DNA of 64,000 bases from Sphingomonas_Q fennica_A. GTDB lineage: Bacteria > Pseudomonadota > Alphaproteobacteria > Sphingomonadales > Sphingomonadaceae. Position numbers and translations under genes: made by a program. The stretch is taken from positions 1-64,000 of the forward strand of contig JAQIJD010000003.1 of assembly GCA_036946415.1 (NCBI GenBank), read 5' to 3'. A model generated the notes under the pieces. It searched no databases and was not told the DNA's origin. It worked only from the letters and a program-made list of their open reading frames with translations. This document shows positions 19,242 to 28,043 of this stretch, piece after piece (the stretch's first letter is position 1; every line of letters starts with the position of its first letter).

Positions 19242-19781
19242 ATGAGCGACGCCGCGACCGATACCGCCACCGAAACGCCCGCCGCCCCCCGCCGCCGTGC
19301 AACCAAGGCGAAGTCGGCGACGGCGGCCAAGCCGCGGGCGAAGGCCGCCAAGGCGAAGCCGGTCGATACGGACGCCGCACCCAAGCCGGCGCGCCGCAAG
19401 GCCGCGCAGACGGAGGCCGGACCGGCGGCGACGGTGAAGCGCGCCGCCACCGCCACGCGCCGGGTCGCGCGGAAGGCGTCCGACGATGTGCGCCATGCGG
19501 TGGAGAAGGTGCCGGCGATCAGCGGCACGGGCATCGCGGTCGGCGCGGCGGTGGTCGCCGTCGGTGCCATCGCGGGTGCCGCGGCGGTGATCGGGCGCGA
19601 GCGGCTGACCAAGGCCAAGGACGATCTGGTCGATGCCGTGAAGACCACCGGCAAGAAGGTGGCGGCGGCGGTGCCGACGCGCGGCGAGTTCGACGAAGCG
19701 GTGGGCAAGGCCACCGAGACTGTCGCCGAGACGGTGACGGGCGCCAAGAAGGACGGCGGGGCAACGCGCGCCGACGATTGA
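19242..19781 (+). CDS. Ala/Lys-rich protein with histone-H1-like N-terminus and one membrane segment
   Basis: This 179 aa protein has three parts. Residues 1-85 are rich in Ala, Lys, Pro and Arg (PRRRATKAKSATAAKPRAKA), resembling bacterial histone H1-like tails. Residues ~94-118 are a Gly/Ala/Val/Ile-rich hydrophobic segment (GTGIAVGAAVVAVGAIAGAA). Residues 120-179 are an amphipathic helix with Lys and Glu (RERLTKAKDDLVDAVKTTG). A GGGAG site precedes the ATG. I do not recognise a family. It may be a membrane-anchored DNA- or polyanion-binding protein, but low complexity makes this weak. A hairpin follows the stop. Confidence 0.7.
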   Translation: MSDAATDTATETPAAPRRRATKAKSATAAKPRAKAAKAKPVDTDAAPKPARRKAAQTEAGPAATVKRAATATRRVARKASDDVRHAVEKVPAISGTGIAVGAAVVAVGAIAGAAAVIGRERLTKAKDDLVDAVKTTGKKVAAAVPTRGEFDEAVGKATETVAETVTGAKKDGGATRADD

Positions 19782-19794
19782 CGCCCGGCTGGAT

Positions 19795-19824
19795 GCGCGA
19801 CCGTTCCTTACCGGATGGTCGCGC
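19795..19824. terminator. Hairpin between convergent genes (possible bidirectional terminator)
   Basis: The 8-bp stem GCGCGACC / GGTCGCGC (19795-19802, 19817-19824) has a 14-nt loop. It lies between the stop of the Ala/Lys-rich protein gene (19781) and the convergent mntH stop (19851). Position suggests termination for one or both genes. The run after the stem (GTTATC) is not a good T-tract, so confidence is moderate. Confidence 0.45.
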
Positions 19825-19850
19825 GTTATCAGTGACTTATCCGCGGATGT

Positions 19851-21146
19851 TCAGAACAGCGAGAAGAGCAGGGTCGCGTTCAGGCCGATGATGATCGCGG
19901 CGATCGCCCAGGCCGCCGCGCGGAACAGGCCACGCGTGGCGAAGCCGCCCATGATCTTTGCATCGCCCGTGAACTTGACCAGCGGCACCACCGCGAAGGG
20001 CAGTTGCAGGCTGAGGATCACCTGGCTCAGGATCAGCAGCCGGGTGGTGCCGCCCTCGCCATAGACGATGGCGACGACGACCGCCGGCACGATCGCGATC
20101 AGCCGGGTCGACAAGCGCCTGAGCCAGGCGGGGATGCGCAGGTCGACGAACCCCTCCATCACGATCTGCCCGGCGAGCGTGGCGGTGATCGTGCTGTTCT
20201 GGCCGGAGGCGAGGAGGGCGGTGGCGAACAGCACGCTGGCGGCGCCCGCCCCCAGCATCGGCGTCAGCAGCGCATAGGCCTGCTCGATCTCGGCCACGTC
20301 GGTGCGTCCGGCGGTGTGGAAGGTGGCGGCGGCGAGGATCAGGATCGCGGCGTTGATGCAGCAGGCCAGCGCCAGCGCGATCGTGCTGTCCAGCGTGGCG
20401 AAGCGGATCGCCTCGCGCTTGCCCGCCTCGTCGCGATCGAAGCGGCGCGTCTGCACGACCGAGGAGTGGAGGTAGAGATTGTGCGGCATCACCGTGGCGC
20501 CGAGGATGCCGATCGCGATGTAGAGCATCGCCGGATTGGTGACGATCTCGGTGCTGGGGAGCAGACCGCCGGCGATGTCGCGAAGCGCGGGCTGCGAATA
20601 GGCCAGTTCCATCGCGAAGCAGCCCGTGATGACGACGAGCAGCGCGATGACGAACGCTTCCAGCAGCCGGAAGCCGCGCTGGTGGAGGAACAGCAGCAGC
20701 AGCACGTCCAGCGCGGTCAGGCACACGCCCCACACCAGCGGCACGCCGAACAGCAGCTTGAGCGCGATGGCGGTGCCGATCACCTCGGCCAGATCGCAGG
20801 CGGCGATGGCGAGTTCGCACAGCAGCCAGAGGGCGATGCGCGTGCGCGGCCCGTAATGGACGCGGCAGGCCTGCGCCAGATCCAGCCCCGCCACGATCCC
20901 CAGCCGCGCCGCCAGCGATTGCAGCACCATCGCCATGAGGTTGGAAAGGAGGATGACGGAGAGCAGAGTATAGCCGAAGGCGGAACCGCCGGCGAGGTCG
21001 GTCGCCCAGTTGCCGGGGTCCATATAGCCGACCGCGACGAGATAGCCGGGGCCGGCGAAGGCCGCCAGCTTGCGCCAGAACTGGCCGACGCCGCGCGGCA
21101 CGCCGATGGTGCGATAGGATTCGGGCAGGCTTGGTCGCATGGCCAC
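19851..21146 (-). CDS. mntH: Nramp-family divalent metal/proton symporter (MntH type)
   Basis: This 431 aa inner-membrane transporter is likely for Mn2+ driven by protons. The Nramp metal-site motifs are present: DPGN in helix 1 (YMDPGNWATD, residues 43-46) and MPHN in helix 6 (GATVMPHNLYLHSS). The conserved SGQNSTITATLAGQIVMEGF block follows. About 11 hydrophobic helices are visible. The longest start is GTG 21146; ATG 21140 two codons later is equally possible, and neither has a strong ribosome site. It lies downstream of regA on the same strand after 119 bp and may be separately transcribed. Confidence 0.92.
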   Translation of the reverse strand: MAMRPSLPESYRTIGVPRGVGQFWRKLAAFAGPGYLVAVGYMDPGNWATDLAGGSAFGYTLLSVILLSNLMAMVLQSLAARLGIVAGLDLAQACRVHYGPRTRIALWLLCELAIAACDLAEVIGTAIALKLLFGVPLVWGVCLTALDVLLLLFLHQRGFRLLEAFVIALLVVITGCFAMELAYSQPALRDIAGGLLPSTEIVTNPAMLYIAIGILGATVMPHNLYLHSSVVQTRRFDRDEAGKREAIRFATLDSTIALALACCINAAILILAAATFHTAGRTDVAEIEQAYALLTPMLGAGAASVLFATALLASGQNSTITATLAGQIVMEGFVDLRIPAWLRRLSTRLIAIVPAVVVAIVYGEGGTTRLLILSQVILSLQLPFAVVPLVKFTGDAKIMGGFATRGLFRAAAWAIAAIIIGLNATLLFSLF

Positions 21147-21265
21147 CGGGCAGGGGCCGGGCGGCGCTGCCGGGCTGGCAGGAGCATCCGCGGCCCCGTT
21201 TCACTCCCTCCGGCGGCGGCGCATGTCAACCGCGGGTGCGGCGGATCGCATCGATTGTGGCCCGA

Positions 21266-21790
21266 TCAGCGCGGCGGCTTCTTCTCCAGCTTCCGGGCCA
21301 GCGTGCGGCGGTGCATCCCCAGGCGGCGCGCGGTTTCCGAAATGTTGAAGTCGGCATCCGCCAGCGTACGGTGGATGCGTTCCCATTCCAGCGTCTTGAT
21401 CGTTGATCGCTGCGCGGGGACGGCGGCGGCGGCGCTCTCGCCGGCGAAGGCGCGCTCGATGTCGTCGGTGTCGGAGGGTTTGACGAGATAGTGGGCGGCG
21501 CCGAGCTTGATCGCCTCGACCGCGGTGGCGATGCTGGCATAGCCGGTCAGCACGACGATGCGGATCGCGGGATCGTGCGCCTTCAGCGTCTCGATACAGA
21601 CGAGGCCCGAGGCCCCGGCGAGCTTCAGATCGACGACGGCGCGATCGAAGCGTGCGCCGGTGGCGAGCAGGGCGACCAGTGCCTCGTGCCCGGCGACATG
21701 CGCCACGCGATGGCCGCGCCGCTCGAACGAGCGGGCGAGCGAGCGGGCGAGGCTCTCGTCATCCTCCACGATCAGCAGCGACAGGCTCAT
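21266..21790 (-). CDS. regA: RegA/PrrA-type redox response regulator
   Basis: This 174 aa protein is the DNA-binding partner of the RegB kinase next to it. The receiver domain has acidic D10-D11, phospho-acceptor D54 (AVVDLKLAGASG), T82 and K104 (YLVKPSDTDD). A Pro-containing linker (AVPAQRST) and a C-terminal Fis-type helix-turn-helix (NISETARRLGMHRRTLARKL, 149-168) complete the RegA/PrrA/ActR layout. In known systems RegA controls respiratory oxidases and other redox functions. Its ATG overlaps the regB stop by 4 bp. Location behind cyoABCD-surf1 suggests it regulates this oxidase; that is inference. Confidence 0.92.
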   Translation of the reverse strand: MSLSLLIVEDDESLARSLARSFERRGHRVAHVAGHEALVALLATGARFDRAVVDLKLAGASGLVCIETLKAHDPAIRIVVLTGYASIATAVEAIKLGAAHYLVKPSDTDDIERAFAGESAAAAVPAQRSTIKTLEWERIHRTLADADFNISETARRLGMHRRTLARKLEKKPPR

Positions 21791-23058
21791 CCTTCCTCCG
21801 CGGGCAAAGCGATGGCGGCGAGGGGCAGAGCGATCGTCACTTCCGCGCCGCCGCCAGGGCGATCGGCGGCGGCAAAGCTGCCGCCGAGCGTGCGGGCGAC
21901 GTTGCCGGCGAGGAACAGGCCGAGACCGTGGCCGGGATCGGGCTTGCTCGTCAGATAGGGTTCGCCGATGCGCGGCAGGAAGGCCGGCGGGAAACCGGCG
22001 CCATCGTCGCGCACGGCGATACGGATCGTATCGGCGTCGCCGTCCGCGGCCAGCTCGATCCGGCGGGCGCCGGCATCGGCGGCATTGTCGAGCAGGGCGG
22101 CCACCGTCTGGTGCAAGGCGCGATCGGCCACCACCATCGGCGCAGACGGCAGGCCGTTCCGGTAATCGAGCTGCGCGTGCGGATGGGCGGCGCGCCAGGC
22201 CGCCGCCGTGCCGTCGAGCAGGTGGGCCAGCGGCACCACCTCGGGCGCCTCCCCGCGCGGCTCGCCGACCGAGCGGAGGATGCCCCCGACGATCGCCTTC
22301 AGCCGATCGACCGCGACGCGCATCTCGGCGGCATCGGCGCGCATCTCCTCGGGCGGCACGGGCAGGCGCTGCCAGTCGTTCAGGATCACCGCCAGCGTGG
22401 CGAGCGGGGTGCCCAGTTCGTGCGCTGCGCCGGTGGCGAGCAGGCCCATGCGGACGATATGCTCCTCCTCCGCCGCGCGGCGGCCGAGTTCGGTGAGGCG
22501 CGCATCCTGGGCCCGCAGATTGGCGGCGATCCGCGCCACGAACAGCACCAGCAGCCCCGCAACCAGCACGAAGCAGAGGAAGGCGCCCGCCAGCGCCAGC
22601 GATCCGGCGCGCGGGGCGAGCGCGGGGGGATAAGCGAGCGGCACATAGGCGACCGTCAGCAGCGCGAAGCAGGCGATGGCGCAGGTGGCGACGATCGCGC
22701 TGCCGCGACGGTCCAGCAGGGTCGCGCCGAGGCCGACCTGGAGGAGGAACAGCGGCACGAACGGGTTGGCGACGCCGCCGGCCAGCGCCAGCTGTGCGGC
22801 CAGCGAGGCAAGGTCGAACAGCAAAGCGGCGAGCAGGTGGCGCTGGCCGATCCGGCCGTGCCGCACCGCGCGCGTGCTGGCGAGGTTGACGAGGATCGCG
22901 GCGACCAGCACCGCCACCATCGGCGCCAGCGGCAGCGGCACGCCGAGCAGCGCATGAACGATCGCGATCGTCGTCGCCTGACCAGCGATGGCGATCCAAC
23001 GCAGCGCGACGAGCTGGCGCATATTGGCCGCGGCGGGCATGCAGGCGGGGGCGGTCAT
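21787..23058 (-). CDS. regB: RegB/PrrB-type redox sensor histidine kinase
   Basis: This 423 aa membrane kinase has about six hydrophobic helices in residues 20-175. The quinone-sensing heptad GGVANPF is at 94-100, diagnostic of RegB/PrrB. The H-box is AAHELGTPLATL with H213. The N-box (LLDNAADAG, ~322), DDGAGFP (351-357) and GHGLGLFL (377-384) form the ATP site. It is odd in one respect: characterised RegB proteins have a redox-active Cys downstream of the phospho-His, but residues 214-423 contain no Cys. Redox control may therefore act through quinone only. The start at ATG 23058 overlaps the surf1 stop, and the stop overlaps the regA start. Confidence 0.92.
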   Translation of the reverse strand: MTAPACMPAAANMRQLVALRWIAIAGQATTIAIVHALLGVPLPLAPMVAVLVAAILVNLASTRAVRHGRIGQRHLLAALLFDLASLAAQLALAGGVANPFVPLFLLQVGLGATLLDRRGSAIVATCAIACFALLTVAYVPLAYPPALAPRAGSLALAGAFLCFVLVAGLLVLFVARIAANLRAQDARLTELGRRAAEEEHIVRMGLLATGAAHELGTPLATLAVILNDWQRLPVPPEEMRADAAEMRVAVDRLKAIVGGILRSVGEPRGEAPEVVPLAHLLDGTAAAWRAAHPHAQLDYRNGLPSAPMVVADRALHQTVAALLDNAADAGARRIELAADGDADTIRIAVRDDGAGFPPAFLPRIGEPYLTSKPDPGHGLGLFLAGNVARTLGGSFAAADRPGGGAEVTIALPLAAIALPAEEG

Positions 23059-23741
23059 CGGCGGCGGTGCCGGAGGGCGATCACGCCGCCCGCCGCCGCC
23101 ATGCCGGCCAGCGCGAACCACGTCAGCGCATAGACGAGATGGTTGTCGGGAAAGGTCAGCACGGTGAGGCCGCCCAGCGGAAGGCCGGGGGCGGGCGGCC
23201 CGGCGGCGTCGGCATCGATGAAATAGGGGGCGACCGACCCCAGCCGGCGGGCGGCGGCGATGGCGGCGGTGTCGCGAGAATACCAGCGATCGGCGGCGGG
23301 ATCGTTGGCGCGGAGGAAGCCGCCGCCCGGCTCCGTCACGCGCAACAGGCCGGTCACGGCGACCGGGCCGGGCGGCGGCGGGGCGATGCCGGTGCGGCGG
23401 GGGACGAAGCCGCGGTTGACGAGGAGGACGAACCCGCGCGCCTCGGCGAACGGGGCGAGCACCCACCAGCCGGGGCCGGCGCGGGTCGACGCCTGGACCA
23501 GCGCCGGGGGCAGGCCGAGGAACCGACCGCGGGCGGCGATGCGGGTGTAGGCACTGCGTTCGGCGGAGATGGCGGGCCATGTCGCGGGCGGCGGTGCCGG
23601 GACGGGCCGGGCGTGGACGCGCGCCGCGATGCGCGCCACCAGCGCATGTTTTTCCGCGCGCCGCTCGATCTGCCACAGGCCGAGCGCCACCAGCGCGGCG
23701 ACCGCCAGCAGCGTGATCGCGGCGATGGCGGCGCGGGCCAC
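23055..23741 (-). CDS. SURF1-family oxidase assembly protein
   Basis: This ~228 aa protein has the SURF1 layout: an N-terminal membrane helix (AAIAAITLLAVAALVALGLWQ), a periplasmic domain with GWWVLAPFAEARGFVLLVNRGFV, and a C-terminal helix (HLVYALTWFALAGMAAAGGV). SURF1 helps insert heme into the catalytic subunit of heme-copper oxidases. Paracoccus has a SURF1 devoted to its quinol oxidase, which is the likely parallel here. Start GTG 23741 lies 9 bp after the cyoD stop, but no strong ribosome site is seen and the start is uncertain. The stop overlaps regB as ATGA. Confidence 0.87.
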   Translation of the reverse strand: MARAAIAAITLLAVAALVALGLWQIERRAEKHALVARIAARVHARPVPAPPPATWPAISAERSAYTRIAARGRFLGLPPALVQASTRAGPGWWVLAPFAEARGFVLLVNRGFVPRRTGIAPPPPGPVAVTGLLRVTEPGGGFLRANDPAADRWYSRDTAAIAAARRLGSVAPYFIDADAAGPPAPGLPLGGLTVLTFPDNHLVYALTWFALAGMAAAGGVIALRHRRR

Positions 23742-23749
23742 CGCCGCCG

Positions 23750-24169
23750 TCAGCCCATGTCCATCGTCGCCATGTCGGCCGGCGGCATCGGCATCATGTT
23801 GCTGTTCATATGGACCATCACCCACAAAGATCCGGCGAGCGTGATGACGACCAGCACCGCGGTGAAGATCAGCGCCATCATCGTCCACCCGCCTTCCGAC
23901 TTGGTGGTCATGTGGAGGAAATAGATCATGTGGACGATGATCTGCACCGCGGCGAAGGCGGCGACGAGGAGGACGGTGGCATTGGCGCCGAAGGGGCGCG
24001 CCATCACCAGCCAGAAGGGGATCGCCGTCAGCACCACCGACAGGACGAAGCCGATCAGATAGCCGCGGCGGCTGCCATGCGCGGCGGTATCGGCATGATC
24101 GTGCGGGCCGCGATCGGGCCGGTCGCCCTGCCGGTGATCGTCGACCGTGGCGGCGGGGGTGTGGCTCAT
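23750..24169 (-). CDS. cyoD: Cytochrome bo3 quinol oxidase subunit IV
   Basis: This 139 aa protein has three membrane helices (GYLIGFVLSVVLTAIPFWLV, then ANATVLLVAAFAAVQIIVHMIYFLHM, then MMALIFTAVLVVITLAGSLW). The family block IIVHMIYFLHM is present. The first 35 residues are His/Asp-rich (DDHRQGDRPDRGPHDHADTA) and the C-terminus is Met-rich (MNSNMMPMPPADMATMDMG), patterns often seen in metal-contacting tails. CyoD is thought to assist CuB binding to subunit I. The ATG overlaps the cyoC stop by 4 bp. Confidence 0.93.
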   Translation of the reverse strand: MSHTPAATVDDHRQGDRPDRGPHDHADTAAHGSRRGYLIGFVLSVVLTAIPFWLVMARPFGANATVLLVAAFAAVQIIVHMIYFLHMTTKSEGGWTMMALIFTAVLVVITLAGSLWVMVHMNSNMMPMPPADMATMDMG

Positions 24170-24798
24170 CGCAGCATGCCCATCAGATAGACGAAGGTGA
24201 AGACGCCGATCCACACGACATCGAGGAAGTGCCAGAACATCGACAGGCACAGGAGCCGGCGGCGGTTGGCATCGATCAACCCGTAGCGGCCGACCTGCAC
24301 CATCAGCGTCACCAGCCAGATGATGCCGAAGGTGACGTGGAGGCCGTGCGTGCCGACCAGCGCGAAGAAGCTGGACAGGAAGGCGCTGCGTTGCGGGCCG
24401 GCGCCTTCGTGGATCAGGTGGCTGAATTCGTACAGCTCGACCGAGAGGAAGCCCAGGCCGAACAGGCCGGTGGCGGCGAGCCACGCCAGCGTGCGGCCGC
24501 GCGCGCCCTCGTCCATCGCCAGCATCGCGAAGCCGTAGGTGATCGAGGAGAAGAGCAGCAGGCCGGTGTTGAGCGCGACCAGCGGCAGATCGAACAGATC
24601 GCGTGGCGCCGGCCCGCCCGCCGTCGCCCCGCCCAGCACGCCATAAGTGGCGAAGAGGGCTGCGAAAATCAGGCAGTCGCTCATCAGATAGATCCAGAAG
24701 CCGAGCGCGGTGCTGGCTCCGGGCGGATGGGGATGCTCCTCCTCGACGTAGAAGCGGATCGGGCCGTCGGCCTCCGCGGCGGGGGCGGCGGCGCTCAT
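24166..24798 (-). CDS. cyoC: Cytochrome bo3 quinol oxidase subunit III
   Basis: This 210 aa protein has five hydrophobic helices and the COX3-family pattern: FWIYLMSDCLIFAALFATYG at ~29-48, SFFALVGTHGLHVTFGIIWL near 143-162, and FWHFLDVVWIGVFTFVYLMG near the C-terminus. It is a non-redox structural subunit. Start ATG 24798 overlaps the cyoB stop, and its own stop overlaps cyoD, all in ATGA form. Confidence 0.96.
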   Translation of the reverse strand: MSAAAPAAEADGPIRFYVEEEHPHPPGASTALGFWIYLMSDCLIFAALFATYGVLGGATAGGPAPRDLFDLPLVALNTGLLLFSSITYGFAMLAMDEGARGRTLAWLAATGLFGLGFLSVELYEFSHLIHEGAGPQRSAFLSSFFALVGTHGLHVTFGIIWLVTLMVQVGRYGLIDANRRRLLCLSMFWHFLDVVWIGVFTFVYLMGMLR

Positions 24799-26792
24799 GC
24801 CAGCGCCTCCAGCGCCTGCGTGCGCCGGTCCTCGGTGCGGGTCACGACCTCGCCGGGAATATGATATTCGCGATCATAGTCGAAGCTGTTCCAGATCGCG
24901 ACCGCCACCGCGCCGACCAGCGCCACCGCCGCCAGCCACCACATATACCAGACCATGCCGATCGCCAGCAGGTAGCTGAGCCCCGCGAGATAGACGCCGG
25001 CAGGCGTGTTCTTCGGCATCGGTATGTCCGAAAAGCCGGTGCAGGGCCGCTCGTGGTGGCGTTCCTTCATGTCGTGCCACGCATCCAGATCGTGGATCAC
25101 CGGCGTCACCGCGAAATTATAGTCGGGCGGGGGCGAGGCGGTCGCCCATTCGAGCGTGCGGCCGTTCCACGGATCGCCCGTCGTGTCCGCCAGCCGCGCT
25201 CGATCGCGGATGCTGACCGCCATCTGGACGAGGAAGCAGGCGATGCCGAGCGCGATCAGCCCGGCACCCAGCGCCGCCGCCACGAACCACGCCTGAAGCG
25301 CCGGATCGTCGAAATAGCGCATCCGCCGCGTCACCCCCATCAGCCCCAGCGCGTAGAGCGGCATGAAGGCGAGGTAGAAGCCCGTCACCCAGAACCAGAA
25401 GCTGCGCTTGCCCCACACCGGATCGAGCCGGAAGCCGAACGCCTTGGGCCACCAGTAATTGATCGCGGCGAACATGCCGAACAGCACGCCGCCGATGATG
25501 ACGTTGTGGAAGTGGGCGACGAGGAACAGCGAATTGTGCAGCACGAAATCGGCCGGCGGCACCGCCAGCAGCACGCCCGTCATCCCGCCGATCACGAAGG
25601 TGAGCATGAAGGCGACCGTCCACATCATCGGCACGTCGAAGCGGATGCGGCCGCGATACATGGTGAACAGCCAGTTGAAGATCTTCGCCCCCGTCGGGAT
25701 GGCGATGATCATCGTCGTGATGCCGAAGAAGCTGTTGACGCTGGCGCCCGACCCCATGGTGAAGAAATGGTGCAGCCAGACGAGATAGGCGAGGATGGTG
25801 ATGACCACCGTGGCATAGACCATCGACGAATAGCCGAACAGCCGCTTGCCCGAGAAGGTGGACGTGACTTCGGAGAAGACACCGAAGACGGGCAGGACGA
25901 GGATGTAGACTTCCGGATGGCCCCAGATCCAGATGAGGTTCACGTACATCATCGGATTGCCGCCGAGATCGTTCGTGAAGAAGGCGGTGCCGACGTAGCG
26001 ATCGAGGCTGAGGAGCGCGAGCACCGCCGTCAGCACCGGGAAGGCGGCGACGATCAGGATGTTGGTGCACAGCGCCGTCCAGGTGAAGATCGGCATCTTC
26101 ATCATCGTCATGCCCGGCGCGCGCATCTTGACGATGGTGACGATCAGGTTGACGCCCGACAGCAAGGTGCCGACGCCCGCCACCTGCAAGCCCCATATGT
26201 AATAATCGACGCCGACATCCGGGCTGTAGGCGATGCCCGACAGCGGCGGCATGCCGAGCCAGCCGGTGCGCGCGAACTCGCCCACGAACAGCGAGGTCAT
26301 CACGATCGCCGCCCCCGCGCCGGTCATCCAGAAGCTGAAATTGTTGAGGAACGGGAAGGACACGTCGCGCGCGCCGATCTGGAGCGGGACGACATAGTTC
26401 ATCAGCCCCGTCACCATCGGCATCGCCACGAAGAAGATCATGATGACGCCGTGGGCGGTGAAGATCTGGTCGTAATGATGCGCGTTCAGATAGCCTTCGG
26501 ACCCGCCGAAGGCGATCGCCTGCTGGATGCGCATCATGATCGCATCGGCGAAGCCGCGCAGCAGCATGACGATGCCCAGCGCCATATACATGATGCCGAT
26601 GCGCTTGTGATCGACCGAGGTGAACCAGTCGCGCCACAGCCAGCCCCACAGGCGATAGCGGGTGATCGCCCACAGCACGCCGATCCCGCCCAAGGCGACG
26701 ACCGCGAAGGTGGCGACGAGGATCGGCTCGTGGATCGGGAAGGAGGCGAGGGAAAGGCGGCCGAAGATGGCCTTGAGCAGCATTTCGGACAT
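24795..26792 (-). CDS. cyoB: Cytochrome bo3 quinol oxidase subunit I
   Basis: This 665 aa catalytic subunit reduces O2 and pumps protons with electrons from ubiquinol. Heme ligands are in FTAHGVIMIFF and VAHFHNVI. CuB ligands are in WGHPEVYIL (with the pump Glu) and WLHHFFTMG. IIAIPTGAKIFNWLFTMYRG carries the K-channel Lys. Start ATG 26792 lies 14 bp after cyoA and gives the usual CyoB length. The open frame runs far upstream through cyoA, but those codons are a shadow of cyoA. Confidence 0.97.
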   Translation of the reverse strand: MSEMLLKAIFGRLSLASFPIHEPILVATFAVVALGGIGVLWAITRYRLWGWLWRDWFTSVDHKRIGIMYMALGIVMLLRGFADAIMMRIQQAIAFGGSEGYLNAHHYDQIFTAHGVIMIFFVAMPMVTGLMNYVVPLQIGARDVSFPFLNNFSFWMTGAGAAIVMTSLFVGEFARTGWLGMPPLSGIAYSPDVGVDYYIWGLQVAGVGTLLSGVNLIVTIVKMRAPGMTMMKMPIFTWTALCTNILIVAAFPVLTAVLALLSLDRYVGTAFFTNDLGGNPMMYVNLIWIWGHPEVYILVLPVFGVFSEVTSTFSGKRLFGYSSMVYATVVITILAYLVWLHHFFTMGSGASVNSFFGITTMIIAIPTGAKIFNWLFTMYRGRIRFDVPMMWTVAFMLTFVIGGMTGVLLAVPPADFVLHNSLFLVAHFHNVIIGGVLFGMFAAINYWWPKAFGFRLDPVWGKRSFWFWVTGFYLAFMPLYALGLMGVTRRMRYFDDPALQAWFVAAALGAGLIALGIACFLVQMAVSIRDRARLADTTGDPWNGRTLEWATASPPPDYNFAVTPVIHDLDAWHDMKERHHERPCTGFSDIPMPKNTPAGVYLAGLSYLLAIGMVWYMWWLAAVALVGAVAVAIWNSFDYDREYHIPGEVVTRTEDRRTQALEALA

Positions 26793-26806
26793 CGTCGGGC
26801 GCTCTG

Positions 26807-28006
26807 TCAGCCCAGCGCCGGTGCGGGCGCACCGGGCAGGGCGGGGAGGAGGTTCAGCGTGTGGTTGCGGTTGGCGGGGCTGCCGGGGGCGGCATTGCCG
26901 GCGCCGCCGGGCGCCTGCGGCGCGCTGGAGTGCGGGGCGGTGCCTTTCTCGGCGCCTTCCCGCTGCAATGCGCCTTCGGGTCGCGGGCCCTGCCCGGCGG
27001 GGCCGGGGCGGTTGTTGACGGCGGGCAGCGTGCCGTGGCCGGCGTGCGCCATCGCCATGCAGGGGCGGCCGGGGGCGACGCACATCCGGACGATCCGGTC
27101 GTAGAGGCCGCGGTCGACCGCGGCGAAGCGGATCGGCGGCACCTTCTCGCTCGGCCGTTCCAGCCGGAGATAGGTGGCGCGATCGAGCCGCCCCGGCGCG
27201 GCGCGAACCGCGGCGACCCAGCGATCGAACCCCGCCTGATCGGTGGCGCGGAAGCGGAAGCGCATGCCGGAGAAGCCGGCGCCGTTGTAGTTGGAGGCGA
27301 AACCCTCGAAATCGCCGGGCTTGTTGATGACGGCGTTGAGCTGCGTCTCCATGCCCGGCATCGCATAGATCTGGCCGGCGAGCGCGGGGACGAAGAAGGC
27401 GTTCATCACGCTGGAGGCGGTGAGGCGGAAGCGGATCGGCACGTTCACCGGCGCGGCCAGTTCGTTCACCGTCGCGATGCCGAGTTCGGGGTAGATGAAC
27501 AGCCATTTCCAATCGAGCGCGACCGCCTGCACTTCCAGCACGCTGTCCATCGGCGCCGCCTGCTGGCCGCCGCCCGCGGCCCGGCCGATCGGCAGATTGC
27601 CCGCGATCGGCTGTTCGGGGGTGATTCGCCCGAGCGGCCGATAGGGATCGAGGAGGTGCGTGCTGACCCACGTCAGCGCGCCCAGCGCGATGATGATGAG
27701 CAGCGGCCCCGCCCAGATGACGAGTTCGAGGCCGGTCGAATGATCCCAGTCGGGCCGATAATCGGCATCGCGATTGGCGGCGCGGAACCGCCAGGCGAAC
27801 AGGATCGTCAGCACCATCACCGGCAGGATCACCAGCAACATCAGCAAGGTGGAGATCAGGATCAGATCGCGCTGCTGGACGGCGACGTCGCCCGAGGGGG
27901 CCATCACCACCCAGTCGCAGCCGCCCAGCAGCAGCGCCGGCGCCAGCGCACCGAGGATCGCGGGGGCCCGGAACAGCCGGCGCCGTGGCGGAAAAGCGCG
28001 GTTCAT
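26807..28006 (-). CDS. cyoA: Cytochrome bo3 quinol oxidase subunit II
   Basis: This 399 aa lipoprotein subunit starts at ATG 28006, preceded by GGAAG about 6 bp upstream. A lipobox LLGGC places the lipidated Cys at residue 30. Two membrane helices follow (LILISTLLMLLVILPVMVLT and LVIWAGPLLIIIALGALTWV). The periplasmic cupredoxin domain lacks the full CuA ligand set, as expected for a quinol oxidase. It is odd in having a C-terminal Pro/Gly/Ala-rich extension of ~80 residues after CVAPGRPCMAMAHAGH (for example PAGQGPRPEGALQREG). It is first in the cyoABCD-surf1-regBA run and divergent from an MFS gene. Confidence 0.94.
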   Translation of the reverse strand: MNRAFPPRRRLFRAPAILGALAPALLLGGCDWVVMAPSGDVAVQQRDLILISTLLMLLVILPVMVLTILFAWRFRAANRDADYRPDWDHSTGLELVIWAGPLLIIIALGALTWVSTHLLDPYRPLGRITPEQPIAGNLPIGRAAGGGQQAAPMDSVLEVQAVALDWKWLFIYPELGIATVNELAAPVNVPIRFRLTASSVMNAFFVPALAGQIYAMPGMETQLNAVINKPGDFEGFASNYNGAGFSGMRFRFRATDQAGFDRWVAAVRAAPGRLDRATYLRLERPSEKVPPIRFAAVDRGLYDRIVRMCVAPGRPCMAMAHAGHGTLPAVNNRPGPAGQGPRPEGALQREGAEKGTAPHSSAPQAPGGAGNAAPGSPANRNHTLNLLPALPGAPAPALG

Positions 28007-28043
28007 GGGCGCTTCCATAGCATAGCGGGCCGCCGCGGCCATT

